Below are positions 15,801 to 26,167 of a stretch of DNA of 64,000 nt, in pieces. The DNA lies in assembly GCA_947489585.1 (NCBI GenBank), contig CANLEE010000004.1, forward strand, positions 62,001-126,000, given 5' to 3'. The position numbers were made by a program, and so were the translations under genes. Origin of the DNA: an uncultured Psychroserpens sp. Its GTDB lineage: Bacteria; Bacteroidota; Bacteroidia; Flavobacteriales; Flavobacteriaceae. Position 1 is the stretch's first letter. The number at the start of each line of letters is the position of its first letter. The notes beneath the pieces were generated by a model. That model did not search any database. It saw only the letters and a list, made by a program, of their open reading frames with translations, and was not told where the DNA came from.

Positions 15801-18638
15801 TTAATACCATTTCCTTCTAAATAGACCCAATAAAACTTGCGGATCAACAGTGAATTTTATTCTAATTTTTTGATCATAATTGGGTTGGCCAATTTCCCAA
15901 CCTAAGTTAGAATACACAGGGAAGTATAGTTCAAAGTAATCGGTAACTAAGTCTATTTTAATGCCTGAATCATATACAAAAGCAGCATTGAAGCCTTTAT
16001 TTTTCACCAAACCAATATCGCCATATGCTTCAATATATTTCCAGATTGTTGTACTTACATTAGCAGTTGTCATCCATTGATTTGCAAAAGGAGTTTCTAA
16101 TTTTGATTTAAACCCACCCTCGGCAATAATAATTTGTTGACTAAAAATTCCAGAATCTTCAGAGCGACCAAGATAATTGTAATCAAATAAATAATCGGTT
16201 GGCCTATCTAAAGCAAAGCTGAAATAATCTGAATTTGGATCTGTATTGTTGTATAAAAATGTTCCTGCAAATAGTCGCAAATTGAATTGTCTGTTATTTT
16301 CAGATAACTTTCTATATTCATAATTAACAGCAACTTTTCCGAAGTTATTAGCAAACTGTACATCATAAAACCATTTATAGAAATCTACTAATCCTGGATT
16401 TGTATTAACATATCTTAAGTTTACGACATTGTAATCAGGTTCGTCTAAATCTTCTATGATTGCATTTTCCCCAACTTCACGAGATATACCTACATATCGT
16501 AAGTTTAAAAAACGTCTTTGATTAGATCTAAAATTATCATTATCTCTGAAAGAGAAGGATACGCTTGGTGTAAGAATTGTTACAAATGAATCTTCTGCAA
16601 AGGAGTTGTATTTGGCATTAAACCCATAGGTGATATTAAACAAATCCATATCATCTAAATAATGCGTATAAAACACACTGCTACTTCCGGTAATAGACTT
16701 TGATTTTGTAGCATATACTGGAGCAAATCTATAATTTAACTTTTTTCTTAAGACTGATTTATTGTAAAATTTTGCACCTAAAGTTAAGCCATCATAGATG
16801 TTTCTAAATTCTGCTTGAGGCATTATAAATACCTGATTATAGTAAGGGTCTTCTATGTCTTTAAATAGTCGAAATTGAAAAGGCTTATTGGTAAGGAATG
16901 ATCCTTTTAATGATTTGTAATTATCTCTTAAGTTAAACTCTGGTAATACATTGTCATAATTTAAAGCAAGCTTATCTAAGCTATCTTTTGGAATGGTCAA
17001 ACTTTTATATTCACCTATATTTTCGATCCAAGATTTTGATAATATCGAATCATTGCTCAATGTGAAGAGCGATACAGGCATCGTATTATCTCGTTTGTTT
17101 TTTATAGTTATAGTGACTGAATCTTCAGTTTTTTCAATCGTCTTGATTTTGAAATCTATTTTTTTTCTAGAATCAATATAATCAGTAAAAAACCAATTTA
17201 TATCCTTAGAAGTCTTAGATTTTAAAAGGTTTTTAAAGTGATTAGAATTCGTGATTTTTGTTTGATTTGTTTTTAAGTATTCTAAAATAGTAGTTTCAAG
17301 GACATCAGCATTTACAAAATCATCTAAGTAACGTAAACCAATGCCAGCTTTATATTTTCCAGCAATATTGGAATTAAATTTTAATAATGAATCTTTAGAT
17401 GTTGTCAACGACTGATCACGATTTGTTCGTGCCATTTGCATGTAAAACAAATTAAACTGATCATTATAACCTAAATCTGCAGCATGGAACGATCTAATTC
17501 CCCAAACATTTGCCAATTTTCCTAAAAGTTTTGTGTCTGGATAATAGATTTCTACATACTTCATTAAGTAATAAATCTGCATCCCATCTCTTAACCAATA
17601 ATCTTTTCTTGGGTTAATTAATAACGTGTTTTCCAAATAATTGTTTAAGGCTGTTTTTAAAAGTTTCAATTCGTATTGAAAATTATCTGGAAACGGCAAT
17701 ATAAAATCAGGCAACTGATTTAAACCATATAAAGGGTCTTTTTTGTAATCGTTTTTTGTAATCAATAAGCGTTCGTGAGGATATTCTCCAAGTTGTTCAG
17801 TAATAAAACGTGTAATTTTGTCAGTGATTATTGCTTTTTCTTCGGAAGGAAGACCATCACTTGGTAAATCAGAAAACACAGTGAAATTATCAGTTTGTAC
17901 AAATTTAAATTGCGAAAACTTTGTGAGTATTAAATGGGTGTTGACACGATTTTTTCCGTGTAGAAAGAATGTCTGTTTATTGAGTGTTTGTTTAACATTA
18001 AGTGTATTGAGCTCTGAAATCAATTGATAATTTAGAGGAAATTCTATTTCAAAAATTAAATCTGCATTTGGAATGTATAAATCATCCAAATTTTTATTAC
18101 TGTAATATTGCCATTCACCATCATAAACAGTAGGTGTGATGTACCAGTATTTTAGATTAAAATCGTTCTCTGGACTAATGCCATAGCCTGTAAAATTATC
18201 ATCTGGTAAAATGACATCATAGACCAACCTTATATCATAAGATTCATTTGGTAGCAATGGTGTTTTTAAATTCACTTCAACGACATCTGGATGCGCTTCT
18301 AAAGTAGAAAACTCAAGTGCATTTGCATTTTGATCTTCAAGCGTTGTAATTATGGTAAAACCACGTTGTTCACTTTTTGCAAAATGGAATTTATCATTAA
18401 ACTCTTCTGTGAATCGTTTTGCTAGAGGTGTTTTTTTAGTAGAGTAAGCGTTGTTCCAATCATTAAGATAAATTACAGATAGTGTATCATTACTGTTATT
18501 TTGATAGGTAATGCGCTGATTGATTTTTATGGTTTTAGTATCGACATCTACAGACGCTTTAAGGTCAATTGTATTTTGACCAAAGGCTAACAGACTCCAT
18601 AATAAGAGATTAGTAAATAAAAGACGTTTAAGCATCAA
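15801..18638 (-). CDS. M1 aminopeptidase-like protein lacking the zinc site, fused to an outer-membrane beta-barrel
   Basis: A 945-aa exported protein. Seen: a signal peptide (residues 1-20), an N-terminal M1-like beta-sandwich (30-250), a degenerate peptidase domain (255-480), a short Ig-like segment (about 495-570), and a C-terminal half (about 590-945) of alternating strands that reads like an outer-membrane barrel ending in ...RRKWY. In active M1 enzymes HExxH and a downstream WLNEG bind zinc. Here the matching segment at 327-336 (LKTALNNYLE) has no His pair, and 348-352 reads WLRDG. So zinc-dependent catalysis looks lost, while the fold seems kept. Its ATG overlaps the previous gene by 4 bp. 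It may be a surface binding or transport protein. Confidence 0.7.
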   Translation of the reverse strand: MMLKRLLFTNLLLWSLLAFGQNTIDLKASVDVDTKTIKINQRITYQNNSNDTLSVIYLNDWNNAYSTKKTPLAKRFTEEFNDKFHFAKSEQRGFTIITTLEDQNANALEFSTLEAHPDVVEVNLKTPLLPNESYDIRLVYDVILPDDNFTGYGISPENDFNLKYWYITPTVYDGEWQYYSNKNLDDLYIPNADLIFEIEFPLNYQLISELNTLNVKQTLNKQTFFLHGKNRVNTHLILTKFSQFKFVQTDNFTVFSDLPSDGLPSEEKAIITDKITRFITEQLGEYPHERLLITKNDYKKDPLYGLNQLPDFILPFPDNFQYELKLLKTALNNYLENTLLINPRKDYWLRDGMQIYYLMKYVEIYYPDTKLLGKLANVWGIRSFHAADLGYNDQFNLFYMQMARTNRDQSLTTSKDSLLKFNSNIAGKYKAGIGLRYLDDFVNADVLETTILEYLKTNQTKITNSNHFKNLLKSKTSKDINWFFTDYIDSRKKIDFKIKTIEKTEDSVTITIKNKRDNTMPVSLFTLSNDSILSKSWIENIGEYKSLTIPKDSLDKLALNYDNVLPEFNLRDNYKSLKGSFLTNKPFQFRLFKDIEDPYYNQVFIMPQAEFRNIYDGLTLGAKFYNKSVLRKKLNYRFAPVYATKSKSITGSSSVFYTHYLDDMDLFNITYGFNAKYNSFAEDSFVTILTPSVSFSFRDNDNFRSNQRRFLNLRYVGISREVGENAIIEDLDEPDYNVVNLRYVNTNPGLVDFYKWFYDVQFANNFGKVAVNYEYRKLSENNRQFNLRLFAGTFLYNNTDPNSDYFSFALDRPTDYLFDYNYLGRSEDSGIFSQQIIIAEGGFKSKLETPFANQWMTTANVSTTIWKYIEAYGDIGLVKNKGFNAAFVYDSGIKIDLVTDYFELYFPVYSNLGWEIGQPNYDQKIRIKFTVDPQVLLGLFRRKWY

Positions 18639-19903
18639 TGTGCAACTACAAATTTTAAAGGTTTAAACTGAAATTTTGAACTTGTAATATAATAGATACC
18701 ATTTGCAAATTGCGAGGTATCTATTCCTATTAACGAATTATTAACGTCTACAGTTTTTATGACTTGACCAATACTATTGTATATTGATAAAGACAAGTTG
18801 TTTTGCAAGTTGTTTTTGACATTAATTCTCAGGAGATTACTTACAATATTTGTACCAGATATTGATATTGCATTTTCTGCTAAAAAATCATCAACACTCA
18901 ACGATTGATTGGTTTGTAGCTCTAAGGTTACGGGAAGGTGATCACTAAAATTATAAAGCGCATCTCTAATAAAGAACGAAAAATCTGTACCAGAACAATC
19001 ACTTGAATTTATTTCTTGATTATAGCATTGCGCATTAGCATTATTACCATAAACTTGATAACTGTTTGGTACAAAAGATAATTCAGGATTACTACTCATA
19101 AAAGACGATGTCATTATAAAATCGAAGCGGTCATCAAAACCACCTGTAGAACCACCTAAACCTGTTTGTGTTCTTGTCGATTGCGTAAATACATCTATAT
19201 AAGTTGTATTGTTATGCCAACTCCCAATCTTATTTGCTGGATCTTCAAATTTGATCGTGTTGTTATTGTCAGAATCAATAAGCTCTTGAAATGCAGGTTC
19301 AGAATTTGTATACACATTAAAGTCACCAGCTAAAACAATATTACTACTCACTGGAAATGAATTTAGATACGTTGTTAAATCTTCAACCATTTGCAAACGA
19401 AAGGCTTGGTTTGCTGTTCCATTAGAAGCTTTGAGATGACATACAATGACATCTAATAATACGGGATTAGTATCTTGATTCAATGTGTTCAGTTTTAATT
19501 TGTAATGATTAAAATCCCTGAAAATTGTAGTGACAATAGTCTGACTTTCTAAGCTAAATTTAGTAGCATCGTAATAAATTAATTGCTGTAAATCATTTTG
19601 GTTACTACCAGTATCATCAGATGTGTTTAATTCAAATACTGCGCTTTGATAATTTGAATTTATAAATTGAAGTGAATTTAAAACCGTGTTAGCTCCAGCC
19701 ATATTATTTAATTCACAAACCATAAAAATATCGGGCTTGTAGTCATCTAAAATAACTTCGAGATATTGTAAACGGTTAGGTATTGCATCTTCCAACGGAA
19801 AGTTTAGTAAGTTATAAAACATGAGTTTAAAATTTTCTTGCGCACTAAGTGTTTGACACACAAGTGCACAGGTGAAAACCAAAACATATAATTTCTTAAT
19901 CAT
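18635..19903 (-). CDS. Secreted endonuclease/exonuclease/phosphatase family protein with T9SS sorting domain
   Basis: Predicted secreted nuclease or phosphatase. Seen: a signal peptide (1-22); the EEP fold with catalytic residues Glu64 (VCELN), His156 (VCHLKA), Asp194-Asn196 (AGDFN) and Asp321-His322 (SDHLP), i.e. the full DNase I-like set; and a C-terminal type IX sorting domain at about 345-422 with LRINVKNNLQNNLSLSIYNS then GIYYITSS. Type A T9SS domains direct proteins across the outer membrane, and often onto the surface, in Bacteroidetes. The substrate (DNA, nucleotide or phosphoester) is not determined. It precedes and overlaps the M1-like gene. Confidence 0.85.
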   Translation of the reverse strand: MIKKLYVLVFTCALVCQTLSAQENFKLMFYNLLNFPLEDAIPNRLQYLEVILDDYKPDIFMVCELNNMAGANTVLNSLQFINSNYQSAVFELNTSDDTGSNQNDLQQLIYYDATKFSLESQTIVTTIFRDFNHYKLKLNTLNQDTNPVLLDVIVCHLKASNGTANQAFRLQMVEDLTTYLNSFPVSSNIVLAGDFNVYTNSEPAFQELIDSDNNNTIKFEDPANKIGSWHNNTTYIDVFTQSTRTQTGLGGSTGGFDDRFDFIMTSSFMSSNPELSFVPNSYQVYGNNANAQCYNQEINSSDCSGTDFSFFIRDALYNFSDHLPVTLELQTNQSLSVDDFLAENAISISGTNIVSNLLRINVKNNLQNNLSLSIYNSIGQVIKTVDVNNSLIGIDTSQFANGIYYITSSKFQFKPLKFVVAH

Positions 19904-19940
19904 AGCGGTAACCTTGAAATTTTATTTTGATAGAAGTATT

Positions 19941-20630
19941 CTAGAAATTTGGACTTAACCCATATTCTTTATAGAATTTGTCTAGTATATCTATTACTTC
20001 ATCTGCTGTATCTACAACGTGAATTAGATCTAAATCTTTTGCACTAATGTTAGAAAATTTTTCTAAAAGTGTACTCTTTACCCAATCCATTAAGCCACTC
20101 CAAAATTCAGTTCCTACTAAAATGATAGGGAATTTTTCAATTTTATTTGTTTGAATTAATGTAATCGCTTCAAATAATTCATCTAGCGTTCCAAAACCAC
20201 CTGGCATGACAACAAAACCTTGAGAGTATTTTACAAACATGACCTTTCTTACAAAGAAATAATCAAAATCTAAACTCTTATCATTGTCAATGTACGGATT
20301 GTCATGCTGCTCAAAGGGTAATTCGATATTTAGCCCAACCGATGTTCCACCAGCAATGTGAGCACCTTTATTACCAGCTTCCATAATTCCTGGGCCGCCA
20401 CCTGTAATGACACCATAACCATGATCCACAATTTTGCTAGCAACTTCTTCTGCTAGTTTATAGTATTTATGATCTGGCTTGGTACGAGCAGACCCAAAAA
20501 TTGACACGCATGGTCCAATTCTACTTAGCTTTTCGTAACCATTTACAAATTCGCCCATGATTTTGAAAATCGCCCATGAGTCATTCGTTTTAATTGCATT
20601 CCAACGTTTATAGTGTTGTTCTGTTTTCAT
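19941..20630 (-). CDS. LOG family protein (TIGR00730 type Rossmann fold)
   Basis: Family members hydrolyse nucleoside 5'-monophosphates to base and ribose 5-phosphate (cytokinin-activating LOG). Seen: GGGPGIMEAGNKGA from residue 77 and PGGFGTLDE at 143-151, the two family motifs; the length of 229 aa is normal. Cytoplasmic. It lies 32 bp after uvrA and 37 bp before the secreted EEP gene on the same strand, so the four may be cotranscribed. The real substrate in bacteria is often not known. Confidence 0.85.
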   Translation of the reverse strand: MKTEQHYKRWNAIKTNDSWAIFKIMGEFVNGYEKLSRIGPCVSIFGSARTKPDHKYYKLAEEVASKIVDHGYGVITGGGPGIMEAGNKGAHIAGGTSVGLNIELPFEQHDNPYIDNDKSLDFDYFFVRKVMFVKYSQGFVVMPGGFGTLDELFEAITLIQTNKIEKFPIILVGTEFWSGLMDWVKSTLLEKFSNISAKDLDLIHVVDTADEVIDILDKFYKEYGLSPNF

Positions 20631-20662
20631 ATAATCTTCTACTTTATTTTTTTGTCAACCTG

Positions 20663-23494
20663 CTAATTTAACTCTTTTTTGAGAAATTTAGCCGTGTAAC
20701 TCTTTTTATCTTTTATGATTTCTTCAGGAGTACCTTTAGCAACCACTTTTCCACCACCTTGACCACCTTCATAACCAATATCGATAATATAATCGGCCAT
20801 TTTTATAACATCAAGGTTGTGTTCAATAATTAAAACGGTATTCCCTTTATCTACCAATTTATTTAATACGAGCATTAAGACTCTGATGTCTTCAAAATGT
20901 AAACCCGTTGTTGGTTCGTCAAGAATATAAAAGGTGTTTCCGGTATCACGCTTACTCAATTCGGTGGCTAGTTTAATACGTTGTGCTTCACCTCCAGATA
21001 AGGTCGTGCTTTGTTGTCCGAGTGTAATGTAACCCAAACCAACATCTTTAATGGTTTTTAATTTTTTATAAATTTTTGGAATATGTTCAAAGAAGTCAAC
21101 AGCTTCGGAAATTGTCATATTCAAAACATCGCTAATCGATTTTCCTTTGTATCTAATTTCTAGCGTTTCTCTGTTAAACCGTTTACCTTGACAAGTTTCG
21201 CATTCGACATAAACATCTGGCAGGAAATTCATTTCAATCACTCTTAAACCGCCGCCTTGACAAGTCTCACAACGTCCGCCTTTTACATTAAAACTGAAAC
21301 GACCAGGTTTATAACCACGAATCATCGCTTCAGGAATCTTAGCAAATAAACTTCGAATTTCACTAAAAGTTCCTGTATAAGTAGCTGGATTACTTCGAGG
21401 TGTTCTACCAATTGGAGACTGGTTGATATCGATCACTTTATCACAATGTTCTAAACCTTTAATGCTTTTATAAGGCATTGGTTTTTTTACACCATTAAAG
21501 TAATACGCATTCATAATTGGATAGAGTGTTTCGTTAATGAGTGTTGATTTACCACTTCCTGAAACACCAGTAACACCTATCATTTTTCCTAATGGAAACT
21601 CTATAGATACATTCTTTAAATTATTGCCAGTACAGCCTTTAAGTTCTATTTTTTTGCCATTACCTTTTCTACGTTTCTTTGGAACAGGAATTTCTTTTTT
21701 TCCATTGAGATAATCTGCAGTTAAGGTATCATGAGTCAAGAGGTCTTCTGGGCTACCAATACTAATAATTTCTCCACCGTATTTTCCTGCTTTTGGACCA
21801 ATGTCAATTACATAATCGGCACGTTCAATCATGTCTTTATCATGCTCAACTACAATAACAGAATTTCCAATGTCACGAAGCGAAATCAAAGAATTAATCA
21901 ATTTCTCATTATCACGCTGATGTAAACCAATGCTAGGTTCATCTAAAATATAGAGCACACCAACTAGTTGTGACCCAATTTGAGTTGCAAGTCTTATACG
22001 TTGTGCTTCTCCACCAGACAAGGATTTTGAACTTCGATTAAGTGATAGGTAATCTAAGCCTACATCTAATAAAAATTGTAAACGTGTTTTTATTTCTTTG
22101 ATTATTTCTTCTGCAATTTTAAATTGTTTATCGCTAAGTAGCTCGTTAATTTTATCAAACCAATCGGCCAAATCAACGATATCTTTATGCGCCAATTCAG
22201 CAATGTTTAAACCATTTACTTTAAAGTAAAGTGATTCTTTTCTTAAACGAGCGCCTGCACAACTTGGACATTCAATTTTGTCCATATAATCTTTTGCCCA
22301 ACGTTTCAGCGACGTAGTTTCTGCATTTTTGTATTGACTTTCAATAAAGTTTGCAACACCTTCAAAGTCTATTTTATACTCACGTGTTACACCAAGCGTT
22401 TTGCTCTCTACTGAAAATTTATCATTTCCACCATACATAATCATTTGTTTGGCTTCTTGAGGTATGGTTTTAAATGGATCACTTAAACTGAAATCAAAAC
22501 GTTGAGCAATCGTTTCAAACTGCTTAAAAATCCAACTATTTTTTTGTGGTCCATGTGGCGCCAATGCTCCTGCTTTAATTGACAGTTCTGCATCGGGTAC
22601 AATTTTAGTTTCATTAACCTGGTATAGGGTTCCAATCCCATTGCATGTTTGACAAGCGCCTTTTGGAGAATTAAATGAGAAGTTATTGGGCTCAGGATTT
22701 GGGTAAGATATACCAGATGAAGGACACATTAAATTTCGACTAAAATAACGTGTTTCTTCAGTATCATAATCGAGAACCATAAGAACATCATCCCCATGAT
22801 ACATTGCTGTGTTTATAGTTTCGGAAAGACGTTTATCGTTATCATCAGTGTCGTCAATTTTTAATCGGTCTATGACGATTTCAATATCATGCGTTTTGTA
22901 ACGATCCAGTTTCATGCCTTTGACTAGATCGCGAACTTCACCATCTGTCCTTACTTTCACAAAGCCTTGTTTAGCAATTTGTTCAAACAGCTCACGATAG
23001 TGCCCTTTACGCGAGCGTACAATTGGTGAGAGTACGTTTATTTTTTTTCCTTTATAACTAGCTTTGATAAGCTTTTTTATTTGCTCATCGCTGTAGCTCA
23101 CCATTTTTTCGCCAGTATTGTAACTATATGCATCACTTGCACGAGCATAGAGGAGACGCAAGAAATCATAAATTTCAGTAATGGTTCCAACAGTAGATCG
23201 CGGTGATTTGCTTGTTGTTTTTTGTTCAATTGCAATCACAGGTGAGAGCCCATCAATTTTATCAACATCTGGACGTTCTAATCCGCCTAAAAACTGTCTG
23301 GCATAAGCTGAAAACGTTTCGATGTAGCGACGTTGTCCTTCAGCATAAATCGTATCAAATGCTAGAGATGATTTCCCACTACCAGACAAACCTGTAATTA
23401 CAACAAGTTGTTCTCTTGGGATGGTCACATCAATATTTTTAAGGTTATGCACTCTGGCACCTTTAACCTCAATAGCATCATCAAATTTTGTCAT
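20663..23494 (-). CDS. uvrA: Excinuclease ABC subunit A
   Basis: UvrA finds bulky DNA lesions and loads UvrB in nucleotide excision repair. Seen: two ABC ATPase halves with Walker [10 protein letters not shown] and GVSGSGKST, two LSGGEAQR signatures, and zinc-binding Cys groups, including CETCQGGG and [10 protein letters not shown] in the second half. The length of 943 aa from the ATG at 23494 is the usual size. An in-frame ATG at 23533 would add 13 residues, but a consensus -7 box overlaps that codon, so transcription probably begins after it. LOG, EEP and M1-like genes follow closely on the same strand. Confidence 0.97.
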   Translation of the reverse strand: MTKFDDAIEVKGARVHNLKNIDVTIPREQLVVITGLSGSGKSSLAFDTIYAEGQRRYIETFSAYARQFLGGLERPDVDKIDGLSPVIAIEQKTTSKSPRSTVGTITEIYDFLRLLYARASDAYSYNTGEKMVSYSDEQIKKLIKASYKGKKINVLSPIVRSRKGHYRELFEQIAKQGFVKVRTDGEVRDLVKGMKLDRYKTHDIEIVIDRLKIDDTDDNDKRLSETINTAMYHGDDVLMVLDYDTEETRYFSRNLMCPSSGISYPNPEPNNFSFNSPKGACQTCNGIGTLYQVNETKIVPDAELSIKAGALAPHGPQKNSWIFKQFETIAQRFDFSLSDPFKTIPQEAKQMIMYGGNDKFSVESKTLGVTREYKIDFEGVANFIESQYKNAETTSLKRWAKDYMDKIECPSCAGARLRKESLYFKVNGLNIAELAHKDIVDLADWFDKINELLSDKQFKIAEEIIKEIKTRLQFLLDVGLDYLSLNRSSKSLSGGEAQRIRLATQIGSQLVGVLYILDEPSIGLHQRDNEKLINSLISLRDIGNSVIVVEHDKDMIERADYVIDIGPKAGKYGGEIISIGSPEDLLTHDTLTADYLNGKKEIPVPKKRRKGNGKKIELKGCTGNNLKNVSIEFPLGKMIGVTGVSGSGKSTLINETLYPIMNAYYFNGVKKPMPYKSIKGLEHCDKVIDINQSPIGRTPRSNPATYTGTFSEIRSLFAKIPEAMIRGYKPGRFSFNVKGGRCETCQGGGLRVIEMNFLPDVYVECETCQGKRFNRETLEIRYKGKSISDVLNMTISEAVDFFEHIPKIYKKLKTIKDVGLGYITLGQQSTTLSGGEAQRIKLATELSKRDTGNTFYILDEPTTGLHFEDIRVLMLVLNKLVDKGNTVLIIEHNLDVIKMADYIIDIGYEGGQGGGKVVAKGTPEEIIKDKKSYTAKFLKKELN

Positions 23495-23530
23495 AATTGG
23501 ACTGAATTGCGCGTTTAAATAGCAAAGTTG

Positions 23531-23538
23531 CAAAGGTA
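23531..23538 (-). promoter_or_regulatory. Putative -7 box (TACCTTTG) of uvrA
   Basis: The minus strand reads TACCTTTG, an exact TAnnTTTG match, 37 bp before the ATG at 23494 and overlapping the alternative ATG at 23533. No clear -33 element is seen. Confidence 0.5.
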
Positions 23539-23667
23539 CAATTTTTAGTTGTTAATTTTGTGTGAAGCTTATGATGAGATAGCTATAGTTATCAACTTTA
23601 TAATATGTTAATTCATAACAAGTTGAGCTAAAACAGGTTGAGCTTTAAGGTGTTTTTTATTGGTTTA

Positions 23668-24018
23668 TTATTGTATGATTGTTAGTTCGCCAGACTGCAA
23701 AGACTTATTATAATTAGCTTTCACTTCGTTTAAATATCCAAAAAACTTAGTCCCATCATTTTTCTTTAAAACAACATAAGTTGTTCCATCATTTTTTGTT
23801 TTTATTTCTGAAATGACAACCTGATTACCATAAATGCTATTATAATTCGCCACTTTGCCACGCTTGATTAAAATATTAGCTTTTGGGAAGTTTATATGAT
23901 TAAATGTTTGTGCATAGGGTTTATTTATTTCTAAAACATCACCTACTTTTGGTTGTTCTTGTGAATAAGAAATTGTACAGATTGCTATGAATAGTGCTAT
24001 AAGTAATCGTTTTTTCAT
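23668..24018 (-). CDS. Small secreted protein of unknown function
   Basis: A 116-aa protein with a signal peptide (MKKRLLIALFIAICTISYSQ). The mature part contains KVGDVLEINKP and GTTYVVLKKNDGTKFFGYLNE, a beta-rich pattern that could be a small SH3-like barrel. No family is recognised. It is probably periplasmic and stands alone between uvrA and the hydrolase gene. Confidence 0.55.
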   Translation of the reverse strand: MKKRLLIALFIAICTISYSQEQPKVGDVLEINKPYAQTFNHINFPKANILIKRGKVANYNSIYGNQVVISEIKTKNDGTTYVVLKKNDGTKFFGYLNEVKANYNKSLQSGELTIIQ

Positions 24019-24094
24019 CGATAAAAATATTTAAATTGAGAATACAGTAAAATTATTCAAAAAAAAGATTTCAAGCAATTTCTTTTAATAAAAA

Positions 24095-25510
24095 TCAATC
24101 AAAACGTATTGGCCTTGAAGCTTTTGTACAAGTATCATCTACCGCTTTTTCTGGATTGTTGAGGAATGTTTTTGCCATTTCGAAAAAGCAAGCATTCATA
24201 GGGCAATGCCCATCAGATGGGAAAATAACATGATTGGCATTACTTAAAGATTTAGCTGCTCTCTTTGCATTAGAAGGAGGTGTAACTGGATCCCATTCAC
24301 CACTCACTAGTAACGTTGGTATATTTGAAACCACAGCTGACATTGAGGCATTTGTGTTGTTTTGTGAAGGCCATGATTTTAAGACATCTGCATCTGAACT
24401 AAATAGACTCAATCCAGAAGCAATGTTTGGATATTGTTTTCCATCTTCTTCTAACTTTTTTGAATTATTAAATCCACCTTCATCGGTTACCATTACTGAC
24501 CAATATGCAGCAACATTTATAATGCCTAATCGACTTGCGAATGCCTGAATAGATTGAATTACGGTATTTGCATCATCGTTTTTAAATGCCATAATAAAAG
24601 CAGGTGCCTCTGCTATCGTTTTTCGATCATATAACAACTGCTGAACGAGTAATAAAAAATCTTGTTTATTAATGACTAAAGTCTCATTATCAATGGAAAA
24701 TGTTTTTGCTTTTAAATCTAATTGTTTACAAATTTCAGTAAAATTGTTTTTTAAATTTGGATATTTTACTGCGCATTTCGAATCGGTCTCACAGGTATTA
24801 AATAACTTATCTAATGAGCGATTTAAATTGGTGCAAATATTATCATACATTCTAATTTCAGGAGGAAATAAGCCAGAGAGTATTGATGTTCTTACGCGTT
24901 TAGGGTAGAGCTCCATGTATTTTAATCCTAATCGGGTGCCATACGATCCTCCAAATATATTTAACTGCTTGTAACCCAAATGTTGTCTTAAAGCTTCAAT
25001 GTCTTTTACACTTTCTGTAGTGCCAAATGCCATTTTAAAATTTGGATCGGTTAGCGTTTTCATACAATCTGAGCTCACTTCTAAAAGAGCTTCATCTTCT
25101 TGGTCTAATGGAATATCTGCAGCCATAATGTCCAAAAATGTACTACTCAAACCAGAACATATAGCATTAGAAAATCCCATGCCGCGCTGGTCATACATAA
25201 TAAAATCACGATCTATATCGATAGATAATCCACTAAACACATGTGCTAAGGGTAATACAACACCACCTGGTCCACCTTGAATAAATATAACAGGATCTTC
25301 TTTTCTATTTGACGATTTCGATTTGATAACCATATAAGCAATTTCGGTAGTGCCATTTGCTTTTTTTTCCCAATTATTTGGAACATCAACATAACCACAT
25401 AGGTCATGTTTCACATTGATTTGGTCTTTAAAAAGGCAATTGTGGTTTTCTTGTGATTCACAACTTAGAACTATAAAAAATAGTACTGCTAGTAATATTG
25501 GTTGACGCAT
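24095..25510 (-). CDS. Secreted alpha/beta hydrolase of the proline iminopeptidase/tripeptidyl-aminopeptidase type
   Basis: Predicted S33-type exopeptidase or related hydrolase acting outside the cytoplasm. From the ATG at 25510 (MRQPILLAVLFFIVLSC) the signal ends in a lipobox with Cys17; the longer start at 25537 is less likely. Seen: oxyanion motif QGGPGG near 78-83, nucleophile elbow FGGSYGT with Ser189, a late Asp in VSGEWDPVTPP and His in SDGHCPMN, i.e. a full Ser-Asp-His triad with the TAP-like C-terminal domain. Several paired Cys residues suggest disulfides, in line with export. The substrate is inferred from the family. Confidence 0.85.
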   Translation of the reverse strand: MRQPILLAVLFFIVLSCESQENHNCLFKDQINVKHDLCGYVDVPNNWEKKANGTTEIAYMVIKSKSSNRKEDPVIFIQGGPGGVVLPLAHVFSGLSIDIDRDFIMYDQRGMGFSNAICSGLSSTFLDIMAADIPLDQEDEALLEVSSDCMKTLTDPNFKMAFGTTESVKDIEALRQHLGYKQLNIFGGSYGTRLGLKYMELYPKRVRTSILSGLFPPEIRMYDNICTNLNRSLDKLFNTCETDSKCAVKYPNLKNNFTEICKQLDLKAKTFSIDNETLVINKQDFLLLVQQLLYDRKTIAEAPAFIMAFKNDDANTVIQSIQAFASRLGIINVAAYWSVMVTDEGGFNNSKKLEEDGKQYPNIASGLSLFSSDADVLKSWPSQNNTNASMSAVVSNIPTLLVSGEWDPVTPPSNAKRAAKSLSNANHVIFPSDGHCPMNACFFEMAKTFLNNPEKAVDDTCTKASRPIRFD

Positions 25511-25639
25511 AATAAAGAGATTAATTAGCACATACAAATTAGAAAAAAATTATAAAGATGATATTGAATTAACAAAAATATAAGAAGCAAATTTCCAATT
25601 TAATGTCTATTTTAGTTTTATAATTTAAAGCAAATAACC

Positions 25640-26167
25640 ATGAGTATATTAGGAATAGGATCAAGAATTAACCATAACGAATTTGGAAAAGGTGTTGTGA
25701 CCAATGTGACATCAAAGCACTATTGGGTAACCTTTATGGATAATGGTTTGGAAACCATAGATGTCGATAGTGAATTTGATGTTATTGAAGCCTGCGAAGA
25801 TGAAGTGGATACGGTTAGTTTTGCTGAAGTTGAAAGTAGCTTAGTTCAAATATTAAAACGTTGGAGTGATGTGACTGAAGTTGTGCCTATTGCCGATAAG
25901 TGGAAAGGTGGTAAACTCATTTTAGAACCTGGTGATACAAGCCTACAAGGTAAAGAAATAACTATCGATAGTTTCTTCCATAAAATCACTATGGTTCGTG
26001 ATCGCTTGCGTGTGATGGAACAAAAGATTAACTCTAGTAAAAATCTTGATGAACAAGAAAAAATAGATTTGCAACAATACATTACACGTAGCTATGGAAG
26101 TTTAACCACATTTAATGTCTTGTTTAAATTGAAATCGCAGCAGTTTGTTGGACAGAAGAGTAAGTAA
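25640..26167 (+). CDS. Conserved hypothetical protein with an N-terminal UvrD-tail-like (Tudor/SH3-like) motif
   Basis: A 175-aa cytoplasmic protein. Residues 5-40 (SRINHNEFGKGVVTNV, then YWVTFMDNGLETID) read like the small FGxGxV barrel at the C-terminus of UvrD/PcrA helicases and CarD-type proteins, which binds RNA polymerase or nucleic acid. The rest is helical, with a coiled-coil-like segment near 125-150. I recognise no named family and the function is unknown. It is convergent with the next gene, and their ends abut. Confidence 0.6.
   Translation: MSILGIGSRINHNEFGKGVVTNVTSKHYWVTFMDNGLETIDVDSEFDVIEACEDEVDTVSFAEVESSLVQILKRWSDVTEVVPIADKWKGGKLILEPGDTSLQGKEITIDSFFHKITMVRDRLRVMEQKINSSKNLDEQEKIDLQQYITRSYGSLTTFNVLFKLKSQQFVGQKSK

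Noticed and set aside
24234..25280. Several plus-strand open frames (about 78-104 codons) opposite the alpha/beta hydrolase gene
   Set aside because: They lie wholly antisense to a well-supported gene, have no family pattern and follow its codon structure, so they are shadow frames.
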